Of a stretch of 64,000 nucleotides of DNA, positions 33,636-46,042 are shown in pieces. The position numbers and the translations under genes are program-made. The DNA comes from Anaeromyxobacter sp. (GTDB lineage: Bacteria > Myxococcota > Myxococcia > Myxococcales > Anaeromyxobacteraceae). The DNA lies in NCBI GenBank assembly GCA_016718565.1, contig JADKCZ010000002.1, positions 620,001 through 684,000 of the forward strand, in the 5' to 3' direction. Below the pieces are notes generated by a model. It had not been told where the DNA came from, ran no database searches, and saw only the letters and a list, made by a program, of their open reading frames with translations. Positions within the stretch are counted from its first letter, which is position 1. Every line of letters begins with the position of its first letter.

Positions 33636-35917
33636 CTACCCGGCCGCCTCCCGCGTCCCCTCGCCGGCCACCACGTCCTCGATGATGGCCCCCACGTCCA
33701 GCACCAGCACGGTGCGCCGGTTGCCCAGGTCAGTGGCCCCGGCGATGCCGCGCACCCCCTGCAGCGCCCGGCCCAGCGGCTTGACCACGATGTCCTGCTG
33801 GCCCACCAGGTCGTCCACCGCCACGCCCAGCCGCTCCTGCGCCAGGCCGACCACCACCACGAAGAAGGGCTCGGCGGCCCGATCGCCGGAGAGGGCGAAG
33901 TGGCGCGACAGGCGGGTGATGGGGAGCGTGGCGCCGCGCAGGGTGAGCACCTCGCGCCGCGACACGGTGCGCAGCTCGCTGGCCCGCACCTCCAGGATCT
34001 CCAGCACGCTGTTGAGCGGCACCGCGTAGATGCGGCCGGCCACCGACACCACCAGCGCGCGGATGATGGCCAGGGTCACGGGCAGCGTGATCTCGATGCG
34101 CGCGCCGCGCCCCCGCTCGCTCTGCAGGTCGATGATGCCGGAGAGGTTGGCGATGTTGTTCTTGACCACGTCCATGCCCACGCCGCGGCCGGACAGGCTG
34201 GTCACCTGGCGGGCGGTGGAGAAGCCGGGCACGAAGATCAGGTTGAGCACCTCGCGCCGCCCCAGCGCCGCCACCTCCTCGGGGCGGGCCAGGCCGCGCG
34301 CCACCGCCACCTCGCGCACCCGGTCCTCGTCGATGCCGGCGCCGTCGTCGGCCACCACGATCTGCACGTGGTTGCCCCGCTGGCTGGCGCTCAGCGTGAC
34401 CCGGCCGGCGCGCGGCTTGCCCAGGCGGGCCCGCACGTCGGGCGCCTCGATGGCGTGATCGATGGCGTTGCGGATGAGGTGCATGAGCGGATCCGAGAGG
34501 TCCTCGACGATCAGCTTGTCGAGCTCCACGTCGCCGCCCGAGACGTCGAACTCGATCTCCTTGCCGACCTCGCGGGCCAGCTTGCGCACCATGCGGGTCA
34601 GCTTGTCGAAGACCTGGTCGAGCGGCACCATCCGGACCTCGAGGATGCCGCTCTGCAGCTCGTCGAGCTTCCGCTCCAGCCCGCGGTTGGTGCGGTGCAG
34701 CTCGGCGGTCAGCGCCGGGTCGCCGCCCTCGGTCTTGAGCCGCTCGGCGATGGCCAGCAGCGAGGACTTCACCAGCACCAGCTCGCCCACCACGTTCATG
34801 AGCCGGTCGAGCTTGTGGATGTCCACCCGCACGGCCTGGGAGGCGGAGCGCAGCGAGCCGGTCTCGACCTCCTGGGGCGCCTCGGGCAGCGGGGCGAGCG
34901 TGCCGGCGCGGTCCAGCACGGCCAGGGCCTCGGGGGGGACGGAGGCGGGGCCCGGGGGCTGGTACGGGGCCGGGGCCGGGGCCGGGGCCGGGGCCGGGGC
35001 CGGGGCCGGGGCGGGGCCGGGGTCGGGGTCGGGGCCGGGGCCGGGGTCGGGGCCGAGGTCGGGGCCGAGGTCGGGGCCGAAGACCGGGTCGAGGTCCGCG
35101 CCGGGGGCGCGGTGGGCGCAGGGGTGGCGCGCGGGGGTGGGCCAGGCACCGGCGGGGCGCTGGCCGCCACCGGGCGCAGCCGCGCCACCGGCTCCACCGC
35201 CGCGGCCGGGCCGGCCTCCAGCACCACGGCCGCGTGCCCTTCCCTGGAGGCGAAGAGCAGCTCGAAGGCGATGCAGGCCGGATCGTGGGCGTCGGACGAC
35301 GGCAGGGTGGAGACCACCTCCCCCACCGCCTTGAGCCTCGCGGTCAGCTCGGAGAGCTCGCGGTCGAAGCCGGCCAGGTCGAAGGCCACCCGCACGCGGA
35401 AGAGGTCCAGCCCCTTCAGCACGTTGGCGCGCAGCCGGTGCTCCTCGTACTCGGTGAGGACCTTGCGGACCTCGGGCCCGATGGCCACCGCGTCGAGCGG
35501 GTCCTCGGCCACCACGGCTCCCAGCTGCTCGCCGGCCCGCAGCCGGTCGGTGAGGCGCACCGCGGCGTCCTGCGTGGTGGGCGGCGTGCCGGCCGACTCC
35601 TCGGCGATGATCCGCGAGAAGACCTCTGGCGCCTCCAGCAGCAGGTCCATGGCGCCACGATCGAGCAGGCGCCGCCCCATGCGCGCGTCGTCGAGCAGGT
35701 CCTCCAGCGCGTGCGCCAGGCGCGCCATGCGCTCCACCCCGAACATCGAGGAGAGCCCCTTGAGCGAGTGGGAGGCGCGGAAGACGGCGTTCAGCAGGTC
35801 GGGATCCGGCTCGGCCCCGTGCGCCTCCAGGCGCATCAGGTCCTTGCCGAGCGCGTCGATGGTCTCCTGTGCCTCGGAGACGAAGTCGGAGAGCGCCTTC
35901 TGGGAACGGTCGGCCAT
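33636..35917 (-). CDS. cheA: chemotaxis histidine kinase CheA, interrupted by a one-base frameshift
   Basis: Two overlapping frames together give one CheA of about 760 aa. The first (from ATG 35917) holds P1 with the phospho-accepting His at about residue 50 (FRASHSLKGLSSMFG) and a P2-like region. The second holds P3 dimerisation (DIHKLDRLMNVVGELVLVKS), the P4 ATPase (N box HLIRNAIDHAIE, G1 DDGAGID, G2 GRGVGMDVV) and the P5 CheW-like domain. The frames meet in an Ala-Pro linker encoded by a GGGGCC-type hexanucleotide array. One unit there, at 35012, has a single C where the others have CC; restoring one base joins the frames exactly. As written the kinase would be truncated after P2. Sequence error, a mutation and phase variation are all possible. 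Confidence 0.9.
34965..35079. repeat. hexanucleotide (CGGGGC/CGGGGT) array inside cheA
   Basis: About nineteen near-identical 6-bp units. The first eight, from 34965, are CGGGGC, then units mix CGGGGT and CGAGGT. In the coding strand they give an Ala-Pro, Thr-Pro and Asp-Pro linker. One unit at 35012-35016 is 5 bp, which breaks the cheA frame. Confidence 0.9.
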
Positions 35918-35950
35918 GAGTCGGGTCGGCCGCCCCGTGGCGACCGTCGC

Positions 35951-36490
35951 TCATCGTAGCACCGGGCCGGGGCGCGCCGTGAAGGACGCCAGCTCGACGG
36001 CCGCGCCGCCGGCGTCGCGGGCGGCGGCCAGGGCGGCCGAGAGCGCCCGGGCGTCGCCCAGCAGCACCTGCCGGCTGCCCGGGGCCGCGTCGCCGGCCGC
36101 CAGCCAGAGCCGGGCCAGGGTGGCCTGGTCGGCGCCCTCCAGGAGCGGCAGCGCCGTGGCGAAGGCCGCGCTGCCGGCCCGGTGCAGCACCTGGCAGGCG
36201 TGCCGGGCCGCCGCCGAGAACTCGGCCGGACCGGCCTGCGCCGGCAGCCCCAGCGCCACCACCCGGCGGGCCGGCAGGCGGCCGCCGGTGGGCACCAGCA
36301 GCGCCTCGCCCGGCGAGGCGGCGTAGAGGCCGCCCTGCAGCGCCCGGGTCAGGGCCCCGCAGAGGCGCCAGTCCACCAGCCCGGCCAGCCCGGGCAGCGG
36401 CCGCTCCGGTCCGACCAGCAGCAGCAGCGCGTCGACGTCCAGGGCGTCGAGCGTGGCGAGCGAGAGGTCGGCCACCTCCACCCGGCGCAT
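35951..36490 (-). CDS. leucyl aminopeptidase N-terminal (M17_N, macro-like) domain protein
   Basis: 179 aa. The sequence (VEVADLSLATLDALDVDALL, VGPERPLPGLAGLVDWRLCG, FSAAARHACQVLHRAG) matches the N-terminal macro-like domain of M17 leucyl aminopeptidases. There is no C-terminal catalytic metallopeptidase domain, so it is a stand-alone domain, probably not a peptidase. Such single-domain proteins recur in deltaproteobacteria without a known role. It is 31 bp after nusB and 33 bp before cheA on the same strand, linking the rib-nusB and che transcripts in position. Confidence 0.7.
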   Translation of the reverse strand: MRRVEVADLSLATLDALDVDALLLLVGPERPLPGLAGLVDWRLCGALTRALQGGLYAASPGEALLVPTGGRLPARRVVALGLPAQAGPAEFSAAARHACQVLHRAGSAAFATALPLLEGADQATLARLWLAAGDAAPGSRQVLLGDARALSAALAAARDAGGAAVELASFTARPGPVLR

Positions 36491-36521
36491 CAGGGCGCCC
36501 CGCGCCGGCAGCGGCCGGTCA

Positions 36522-36950
36522 TCACGCCTCGCCGCGGCGCGCCGGGGGCAGCCCCTGCGCCACCTTGTCGAGCACGCCGTTGACGAAGGCGCCGGTGGAC
36601 TCCGAGCCGTACTTCTTGCCGAGCTCGATGGCCTCGTTGATGACCACCTTGACCGGGGCGTCGCCCTTGACCAGCTCCCACACCGCCAGCCGCAGCACGT
36701 TGCGGTCCACCTTGGCCATGCGGTCGAGCCGCCAGTTGGTGGAGACCCCCTCGATGACCTCGTCCACCTCGCGCCGGTCGGCCGCCACGCCGCGCACCAG
36801 CTGCTCGGCCAGCCCCTGCACCTCGCGCTCGGTCGGCTCGAAGCTCTTCCAGAAGGTGGCCAGCGCCTCGTCGATGCCGGCCGCGGCCACGTCGATCTGG
36901 TAGAGCGCCTGCAGGGCCCGCTCGCGGGCCCGGGTACGGCGGCCGATCAT
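36522..36950 (-). CDS. nusB: transcription antitermination factor NusB
   Basis: 142 aa, all-helical. It starts RTRARERALQALYQIDVAAA, with VDRNVLRLAVWELV and VINEAIELGKKYGSESTGAF as family signatures. NusB with S10 binds boxA in rRNA leaders. The ATG overlaps the ribH stop (ATGA), the familiar ribH-nusB order. Confidence 0.96.
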   Translation of the reverse strand: MIGRRTRARERALQALYQIDVAAAGIDEALATFWKSFEPTEREVQGLAEQLVRGVAADRREVDEVIEGVSTNWRLDRMAKVDRNVLRLAVWELVKGDAPVKVVINEAIELGKKYGSESTGAFVNGVLDKVAQGLPPARRGEA

Positions 36951-37440
36951 CCGCGCCCCGCGCCGCGGCGCGCCGGCCCGGCCGAGGCCAGCCGGAGCAC
37001 CTGGGCCTGCTCGATGGCCGCGGCGGCCGCCTCGGCCCCCTTGTTGCCGGCCTTCACCCCGGCCCGCTCCAGCGCCTGCTCCATGGTGTCGCAGGTGAGG
37101 ACGCCCAGGGAGACGGCGCAGCTGGCCTCCATGGCCACCTGGGCCACGCCCTTGGTGGCCTCGCCGGCCACGTAGTCGAAGTGCGGGGTGCCGCCGCGGA
37201 TGACGGCGCCCAGCGCCACCACCGCGTCGAAGCGGCCGCTCAGCGCCACCCGCTTCAGGACCGCCGGCAGCTCGAAGGTGCCGGGGCAGCGGAAGACCTC
37301 CAGGTCCGCGTCGGCGGCGCCGTGGCGGCGCAGGGTGTCGACGGCCCCGGCCAGCAGCTGCTCGGTGATGAGCGAGTTGAAGCGGGACACCACCAGCGCG
37401 ACCTTGAGGCCGGTGGCGATCAGCGTACCCTCGTGGACCT

Positions 37441-37444
<4 letters not shown>
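36947..37444 (-). CDS. ribH: 6,7-dimethyl-8-ribityllumazine synthase
   Basis: 165 aa. It condenses 5-amino-6-ribitylaminouracil with dihydroxybutanone phosphate. Visible family blocks are VALVVSRFNSLITEQLL, VFRCPGTFELP, ALGAVIRGGTPHFDYVAGEA (catalytic His in the THFD/PHFD segment) and GVLTCDTMEQALERAG. The C-terminal ~15 residues are a basic Ala/Arg/Gly tail. ATGA overlap with ribBA upstream and with nusB downstream. Confidence 0.96.
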
Positions 37445-38726
<1,282 letters not shown>

Positions 38727-38730
<4 letters not shown>

Positions 38731-39371
38731 GCCGTACCTCCGCCGTAGCCCCAGCCCGCCAGCGCCTCGGCGCCCAGGGGCGCCCACTCGCGCAGCCGCG
38801 CCACGTGGCGCGCCACCACGTCGGCCTCCAGGTTGACCCGGGTGCCTGGGCGCGCCAGGCCCAGGGTGGTGCGGGCCAGGGTCTCCGGGATGAGCGCCAC
38901 CTCGAAGCGGTCGCGCCCGGCCGTGGCCACCGTCAGCGAGACGCCGTCGATGGCGATGGAGCCCTTCTCGGCCACCAGCGGCCCGAGCGCGGCCGGCAGG
39001 GAGAAGGTGAGGCGCGCCCCCTCCCCCTCCGCCACCCGCGCCAGCAGCTCGCCCACCGCGTCGACGTGGCCGGCCACCAGGTGGCCGCCCAGCCGGTCGG
39101 ACAGGCGCAGCGCCCGCTCCAGGTTGACGCGGGTGCCGCTGCTCCAGCCGCCCAGGGTGGTGCGCGACAGGGTCTCGGGCACGGCGTCGAAGGAGACCAG
39201 CCCGCCCCCGCGCTCCACCACCGTGAGGCAGGCGCCGGAGCAGGCCACGCTCTCACCCAGGGCGAGGTCGTCGACCGGCAGGGAGGTGGGGCGCAGGGTG
39301 AGGCGGGCGCCGCCGGAGCGCGGCGAGAGGCGCTCGACCACCCCGACGTCGGAGATGAGCCCGGTGAACAT
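38727..39371 (-). CDS. ribE: riboflavin synthase alpha subunit
   Basis: 214 aa with the expected internal duplication. The first barrel starts MFTGLISDVGVVE and the second has GHLVAGHVDAVGELLAR with IDGVSLTVA. ESVACSGACLTV is the first-repeat counterpart. It dismutates two lumazines to riboflavin and amino-ribityl-uracil. ATG 39371 is 13 bp after the ribD stop. A -10-like TAGGAT lies 10 nt before the ATG and no clear Shine-Dalgarno is seen. Confidence 0.95.
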
Positions 39372-39384
39372 AGGGGGCGGGATC

Positions 39385-40518
39385 CTAGACCCGTCCGCGG
39401 GGGCGCGCCAGCACGGGCTTGCCCTGCACCAGCAGGTCCTGGCCGAGCCGCTCCACCGAGACCTGCGCCAGCCGCAGGGCGTCGGACATGCGGGCCGGCG
39501 CCGCCGCCGGGCCCCAGCCGCGCCCGTCGCCCAGCACCACCGGCGCCAGGAAGAGCGCCAGGCGGTCCACCAGCCCGGCCGCCAGGAAGGCGCCGGCCAC
39601 CGCCCCGCCCCCCTCCACCAGCAGGTGGGTCACGCCGCGGGCCGCCAGCCTGGTGAGCAGGTCGCGGAGGTCCACCCCGCCGGCGCCCCGGCGGCAGGCC
39701 AGCAGCTCGGCCCGGGGCTTCTCCCGCCTGGCCCTGGCCAGGGCGGCGGCCCCGGCGGCGTGGGCCACCAGGGTGGCGGCCGCCGAGCGCTGCCGGAACA
39801 GCCTGAGGGCCGGCGGGAGCGAGAGGCGGGTGTCGAGGACCACCCGCAGCGGGTCCCGGCCGCCGCCGCCGGGCAGGCGGGTGGTGAGGCGCGGGTCGTC
39901 CAGCGCCGCGGTGGCGCGGCCCACCAGCACCGCGTCCACCTGGTCGCGCAGCCGGTGCACCCAGGCGCGCGCCTCCGGGCCGCTCACCCAACGCGAGTCG
40001 CCGGCGCGGGTGGCCAGCCGGCCGTCCAGGGTGGCGGCCACCTTGAGCGTGACGTGCGGGCGGCCCGCCGTGATGTAGGTGAACCAGGGGGCGTTGAGGG
40101 CGTCGCACTCGGCCTCGAGGATGCCGCTGGCCACCACCACGCCCCCGGCCTCGAGGCGGCGCACCCCGCGGCCGTTCACCAGCGGGTTGGGGTCGGCCGA
40201 GCCCACGAAGACCCGGGACACGCCGGCCGCCAGCACCGCCTCGCTGCAGGGCGGGGTCCGGCCGTGGTGATCGCAGGGCTCCAGCGTGGTGTACAGGTCG
40301 GCGCCGCGGGCGCGGGCCCCGGCGGCGCGCAGCGCCACGATCTCGGCGTGCGGCCCGCCGGCGCGGGCGTGGTGGCCGCGGCCCACCACCCGGCCGCCCT
40401 TGACCAGCACCGCCCCCACCGCCGGGTTGGGGCTGGTGCGCCCCTGGCCGCGGGCCGCCTCGGCGAGGGCCAGCCGCATGAAGCGCTGTGCGTCCGGCCC
40501 GGCGCGGCGACCGCTCAC
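39385..40518 (-). CDS. ribD: bifunctional riboflavin deaminase/reductase RibD
   Basis: 377 aa, GTG start overlapping the nrdR stop. The N-terminal deaminase shows the zinc site: HAEIVAL (His and Glu) and PCDHHGRTPPC (two Cys). The C-terminal reductase (about 155-370) has VTLKVAATLDGRLATRAGDS and LLVEGGGAVAGAFL. It performs the second and third steps from GTP to riboflavin. No FMN riboswitch is seen before the rib genes; the tight overlaps leave no room for one within the operon. Confidence 0.95.
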   Translation of the reverse strand: MSGRRAGPDAQRFMRLALAEAARGQGRTSPNPAVGAVLVKGGRVVGRGHHARAGGPHAEIVALRAAGARARGADLYTTLEPCDHHGRTPPCSEAVLAAGVSRVFVGSADPNPLVNGRGVRRLEAGGVVVASGILEAECDALNAPWFTYITAGRPHVTLKVAATLDGRLATRAGDSRWVSGPEARAWVHRLRDQVDAVLVGRATAALDDPRLTTRLPGGGGRDPLRVVLDTRLSLPPALRLFRQRSAAATLVAHAAGAAALARARREKPRAELLACRRGAGGVDLRDLLTRLAARGVTHLLVEGGGAVAGAFLAAGLVDRLALFLAPVVLGDGRGWGPAAAPARMSDALRLAQVSVERLGQDLLVQGKPVLARPRGRV

Positions 40519-40979
40519 GCGCCGCCCTTCCCGCCGGCCAGCCCCTCGAGCTCGCTCATGAAGTCGCCCACGTCCTCGAAGGACCGGTAGACCGAGGCGA
40601 AGCGCACGAAGGCCACCGGGTCGAGCGCGCGGAGGCGCGCCATGACGGCCTCGCCCACCACCCGGCTGGGCACCTCCTTCTCGCCCAGCTCCTGCACCTG
40701 CCGCTCCACCGCCGAGATGAGCGACTCGATCTGCGCCGCCGACACCGGCCGCTTCTGGCAGGCGCGCGTCAGCCCCTCCAGGATCTTCTTCCGGTCGAAC
40801 GGCTCGCGGCGCCCGTCCTTCTTCACCACCGCCGGGAGGATCTCCTCGATCCGCTCGTAGGTGGTGAAGCGGCGGCTGCAGCCCAGGCACTCGCGGCGAC
40901 GGCGCGTGGCCTGGCCCTCTCCCGCCTCGCGGGAGTCGACGACCTTGTCCTCCAGGTGGCCGCAGTAGGGGCAGCGCAT
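40515..40979 (-). CDS. nrdR: ribonucleotide-reductase transcriptional repressor NrdR
   Basis: 154 aa. It opens with the zinc ribbon MRCPYCGHLEDKVVDSREAG...CLGCSRRFTTYER (CxxC pairs at residues 3-6 and about 31-34). An ATP-cone domain (VVKKDGRREPFDRKKILEGL) follows. It senses ATP/dATP and represses nrd genes. The glyA-nrdR-rib neighbourhood is conserved widely in bacteria. 10 bp after the glyA stop. Confidence 0.96.
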   Translation of the reverse strand: MRCPYCGHLEDKVVDSREAGEGQATRRRRECLGCSRRFTTYERIEEILPAVVKKDGRREPFDRKKILEGLTRACQKRPVSAAQIESLISAVERQVQELGEKEVPSRVVGEAVMARLRALDPVAFVRFASVYRSFEDVGDFMSELEGLAGGKGGA

Positions 40980-40989
40980 CGGCGGGCCG

Positions 40990-42246
40990 TCACTGCCGGT
41001 CGGCGTACATGGGGAAGCTGGCGCACAGCGCCTTGACCTCGGCGCGCACCCGGGCCAGCGAGCCCTCGTCGGCCGGGGCGTCGAGGACGCGCCCGATGAG
41101 CGCCGCCACCATCGCCATCTCGGCCGTGCCGAAGCCGCGGCTGGTCAGCGCCGGCGTGCCGACGCGGACCCCGGAGGTGACGAAGGGCTTCTCGGGGTCC
41201 CACGGGATCATGTTCTTGTTGACGGTGATGCCGGCCTTGCCGAGCGCCTCCTCGGCCACCTTGCCGGTGAGCCCCTTGGGGCGCAGGTCCACCAGCATCA
41301 GGTGGTTGTCGGTGCCGCCGGAGACCAGGCGCAGCCCGGCCTCGAGCAGCCCCTCGGCCAGCACCTGGGCGTTGTCGAGGATGGCCTGCTGGTAGACCTT
41401 GAACTCGGGGCGCAGCGCCTCGCCGAAGGCCACCGCCTTGGCGGCGATGACGTGCTCGAGCGGCCCGCCCTGGATGCCGGGGAAGATCTGGCTGTTGAGC
41501 TTCTTGGCCAGGTCGGCGTCGCGGCAGAGGATGAGGCCGCCGCGCGGGCCGCGCAGCGTCTTGTGGGTGGTGCTGGTCACCACCTGGGCCACCGGCACCG
41601 GGTTGGGGTGCAGGCCGGCCGCCACCAGGCCGGCGATGTGGGCCATGTCGACCATCAGCGACGCCCCGACCTCGCGGGCGATCTCGGCGAACAGGTCGAA
41701 CGCCAGGGTGCGCGGGTAGGCGCTGGCCCCCACCACCAGGATCTTGGGCCGGTGCTCCCGCGCCAGGCGGGCCACCTCGGCCATGTCGATCCGCTCGTCC
41801 GCCTGGTTCAGCCCGTAGGGGACGATCTTGAAGAGCTTGCCGGAGAAGTTGACCGGCGACCCGTGGGTCAGGTGGCCGCCGAAGTTGAGGCTCATGGCCA
41901 CCACGGTGTCGCCCGGGGTGCCCAGGGCGAAGTAGGCCGCCATGTTGGCCTGCGAGCCGGAGTGCGGCTGCACGTTGGCGTAGGTGGAGCCGAAGACCCG
42001 GTTGACCCGGTCGATGGCCAGCTGCTCCACCTGGTCCACCACCTCGCAGCCGCCGTAGTACCGCTTGCCCGGGTAGCCCTCGGCGTACTTGTTGGTGAGC
42101 GGCGAGCCGGCCGCCTCCAGCACGGCCGGGGAGACGAAGTTCTCGCTGGCGATGAGCTCGAGCCCCTCGGCCTGGCGGCGGGTCTCCTCGCGGATGAGGC
42201 GGGCGACGTCGGGGTCGGCCTCGGAGAGGTGCGCGGTGGGCATCAT
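40990..42246 (-). CDS. glyA: serine hydroxymethyltransferase
   Basis: 418 aa, PLP-dependent. It converts serine and tetrahydrofolate to glycine and methylene-THF. Seen: LELIASENFVSPAVLEAAGS, YPGKRYYGGCEVVD, SGSQANMAAYFAL, and the PLP-lysine segment VVTSTTHKTLRGPRGG. ATG 42246 is followed by a second ATG at 42243. GAGGAG lies about 9 bases upstream, and a promoter candidate is at 42285-42314. First gene of the glyA-nrdR-rib-nusB run. Confidence 0.97.
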   Translation of the reverse strand: MMPTAHLSEADPDVARLIREETRRQAEGLELIASENFVSPAVLEAAGSPLTNKYAEGYPGKRYYGGCEVVDQVEQLAIDRVNRVFGSTYANVQPHSGSQANMAAYFALGTPGDTVVAMSLNFGGHLTHGSPVNFSGKLFKIVPYGLNQADERIDMAEVARLAREHRPKILVVGASAYPRTLAFDLFAEIAREVGASLMVDMAHIAGLVAAGLHPNPVPVAQVVTSTTHKTLRGPRGGLILCRDADLAKKLNSQIFPGIQGGPLEHVIAAKAVAFGEALRPEFKVYQQAILDNAQVLAEGLLEAGLRLVSGGTDNHLMLVDLRPKGLTGKVAEEALGKAGITVNKNMIPWDPEKPFVTSGVRVGTPALTSRGFGTAEMAMVAALIGRVLDAPADEGSLARVRAEVKALCASFPMYADRQ

Positions 42247-42284
42247 GGGTGGGGGCTCCTCAAGGTGGCGGAAGGACGGGCGCT

Positions 42285-42314
42285 TTCATAGCGCGGCGGG
42301 CCCGGGATGGGCAA
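42285..42314 (-). promoter_or_regulatory. putative promoter of the glyA-rib operon
   Basis: On the minus strand TTGCCC (42314-42309), an 18-bp spacer, and TATGAA (42290-42285), about 39 bp upstream of the glyA ATG. Confidence 0.45.
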
Positions 42315-42378
42315 CGGCGGCGCAGCGGTGCCGGCGGGCCACGCGCGCGACGTCTCCGCCCGGACGGACCGCCCTCGC

Positions 42379-44520
<2,142 letters not shown>

Positions 44521-44747
44521 CAGGGCACTCTAGACCATCCGGGCCGACCGTGACCGTGGGCCGGACGGGCCTCACGGCAGGCCCCCGAGCGCTCCGCGGA
44601 GTCAGCCCCAGGAATCGCCCTCGAAAGGGCGATCGGCGACACAACGCCGCACCCCGAGGCGCCCCGGGACGGGCCGGTCCCGGGAGGCCCCGACCTCGAC
44701 CTCACCCCCGGCTTCGACCCCGCCCCGGGCCCGGCTAGGATGGCCCG
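44521..44747. promoter_or_regulatory. divergent spacer with a promoter for the 44748 gene
   Basis: Between the divergent histidine kinase and 44748 genes. TTCGAC (44713-44718), a 17-bp spacer and TAGGAT (44736-44741) lie just before the GTG at 44748, only 6 nt away, so the transcript would be leaderless or nearly so. No other feature seen. Confidence 0.4.
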
Positions 44748-45467
44748 GTGCACCCCCGCGTGGTCGTCACCCTCACCGCCGCCGACCTCGAGCGCGAGCG
44801 GCCCAACCTCACGCGCGGCTCGGTCGTCGGCGCGGGCGTGGCCGGCCTGGCGCGGGGCGCCTTCTGCGACGTCGATCTGGTCTTCCCCTCGGGCCAGCGG
44901 CTGACGGTGCCGGCCCGCGCCGTCCTGACCTCCGACACCGGCACCGTCTTCGCCTTCGAGGCCTTCGACCGCGAGGCGCTGGTCCGCCACCTGGCCGCCC
45001 CGGCCCCGGCGCCCGAGCCCGCGCCCTTCGACGAGGAGGTGGAGGGAGGCCGGGAGGACCACGCGCCGGCCAACGTCCAGGAGCGGCTCCGCGGCCTCTC
45101 GGTGGCCGAGCAGCTGCGCGTCGCCCGCGGCGGCTCCGTCACCGAGCGGGTCGTCCTGGAGCGGCTCTACGGCAAGATCGTCTGGGAGGCGCTGCTCAGG
45201 AACACGCACGTCACCGTCCCCGAGGTGGCCCGCCTGGCCAGGCTGGGCACTCTGCCCCGCCCCCTCCTCGAGCTGATCGTCGGGAACCCCGCCTGGCTGC
45301 AGGTCCCCCAGGTCCGCCGCGCGCTCCTGGCCAACCCCCGCCTCACGCCGGACATGGTCCACAAGGTGCTCGCGCTCCTCCCCCGCGACGAGCTGCAGCT
45401 CGTGCCGCAGATCACCGCCTACCCCGCGGCCGTGCGGCTCGCGGCGAAGGCGCTGGTCAAGCGGTAG
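44748..45467 (+). CDS. PilZ-like N-terminal / helical-repeat C-terminal protein
   Basis: 239 aa, GTG start. Residues about 1-80 form a small beta-rich domain (VVVTLTAADLERERPNLTRG, FCDVDLVFPSGQRLTVPARA) in the style of PilZ-related modules. A full RxxxR...D/NxSxxG c-di-GMP motif is not clear. A Pro-rich linker spans about 83-100. Residues about 105-235 contain helical units like LLRNTHVTVPEVARLARLG, LLELIVGNPAWLQVPQVRRA and LLANPRLTPDMVHKVLALLP, each near 25 residues. Similar helical modules with PilZ occur in deltaproteobacteria. Its stop is 6 bp from the convergent rpiB stop. Function unknown. Confidence 0.6.
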   Translation: MHPRVVVTLTAADLERERPNLTRGSVVGAGVAGLARGAFCDVDLVFPSGQRLTVPARAVLTSDTGTVFAFEAFDREALVRHLAAPAPAPEPAPFDEEVEGGREDHAPANVQERLRGLSVAEQLRVARGGSVTERVVLERLYGKIVWEALLRNTHVTVPEVARLARLGTLPRPLLELIVGNPAWLQVPQVRRALLANPRLTPDMVHKVLALLPRDELQLVPQITAYPAAVRLAAKALVKR

Positions 45468-45473
45468 GGCGGC

Positions 45474-45920
45474 TCAGCGGCGGTCGAGCGCGCCGAGCAG
45501 GTCGACGCGGCGGGCGTGCCGGCCGCCCTCGAAGGGCGTGGCCAGGAAGGCCAGCACGATGGCGGCCCCCAGCCCGCCGCCGGTGACCCGCTCGCCCAGG
45601 CAGAGCACGTTGGCGTCGTTGTGGGCGCGCGCCATGCGGGCCTCGTATTCGGTGCGGCAGAGCGCGGCGCGCACCCCGGCCACCTTGTTGGCGGCGATCG
45701 ACATGCCGATGCCGGTGCCGCACACCAGGATGCCCAGCCGCGCCCGGCCACCGGCCACCGCCTCGGCCACCAGGCGGGCGTAGTCCGGGTAGTCCACGCT
45801 GTCGGCCGCGTGGGGTCCCAGGTCCTCCACCTCGCAGCCCGCGCCCTTCGCCGCCTTGACGGCCTCGGCCCGCAGGGTGAGCCCCGCGTGGTCCGAGGCA
45901 GCCACCACTCGATCCGCCAT
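45474..45920 (-). CDS. rpiB: ribose-5-phosphate isomerase B
   Basis: 148 aa from ATG 45920, chosen for the AGGAGG six bases upstream; the frame is open 11 codons further. Family motifs: AASDHAGLTLRAE, DYPDYARLVAEAVAGG, GILVCGTGIGMSIAANKV (catalytic Cys in the VCGTGIG loop) and RAHNDANVLCLGER. Interconverts ribose 5-phosphate and ribulose 5-phosphate. Convergent with the preceding gene. Confidence 0.94.
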   Translation of the reverse strand: MADRVVAASDHAGLTLRAEAVKAAKGAGCEVEDLGPHAADSVDYPDYARLVAEAVAGGRARLGILVCGTGIGMSIAANKVAGVRAALCRTEYEARMARAHNDANVLCLGERVTGGGLGAAIVLAFLATPFEGGRHARRVDLLGALDRR

Positions 45921-46000
45921 GCCTGCCTCCTGGGAAGGCGGGCATTCTGGCACGCCCGGGTCGCGCGGTCGCCCCCGGAGGAGGGGCGCCTTGCCTCCCC

Positions 46001-46042
46001 GGCGCCTGCTGCCCGGCGCCTGCTGCCCGGCGCCTGCTGCCC
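46001..46042. repeat. three tandem 14-bp repeats
   Basis: GGCGCCTGCTGCCC occurs three times without a break (46001, 46015, 46029), followed by a partial GGCGCAGG. It lies in the spacer between rpiB and the DUF4382 gene. Confidence 0.9.

Noticed and set aside
34796..35917. Treating the N-terminal cheA frame as a separate P1-only protein
   Set aside because: The frame after the array turns into Arg-Pro low-complexity sequence, and the two halves join exactly on restoring one base in the repeat.
36522..36681. Short open frames inside nusB and around 36490-36681
   Set aside because: They are alternative-frame shadows of nusB with Arg/Gly-rich composition and no ribosome site.
38731..42300. FMN riboswitch controlling the rib genes
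   Set aside because: The rib genes overlap each other and nrdR, leaving no leader, and no RFN-type conserved blocks were recognised in the 132-bp glyA upstream spacer.
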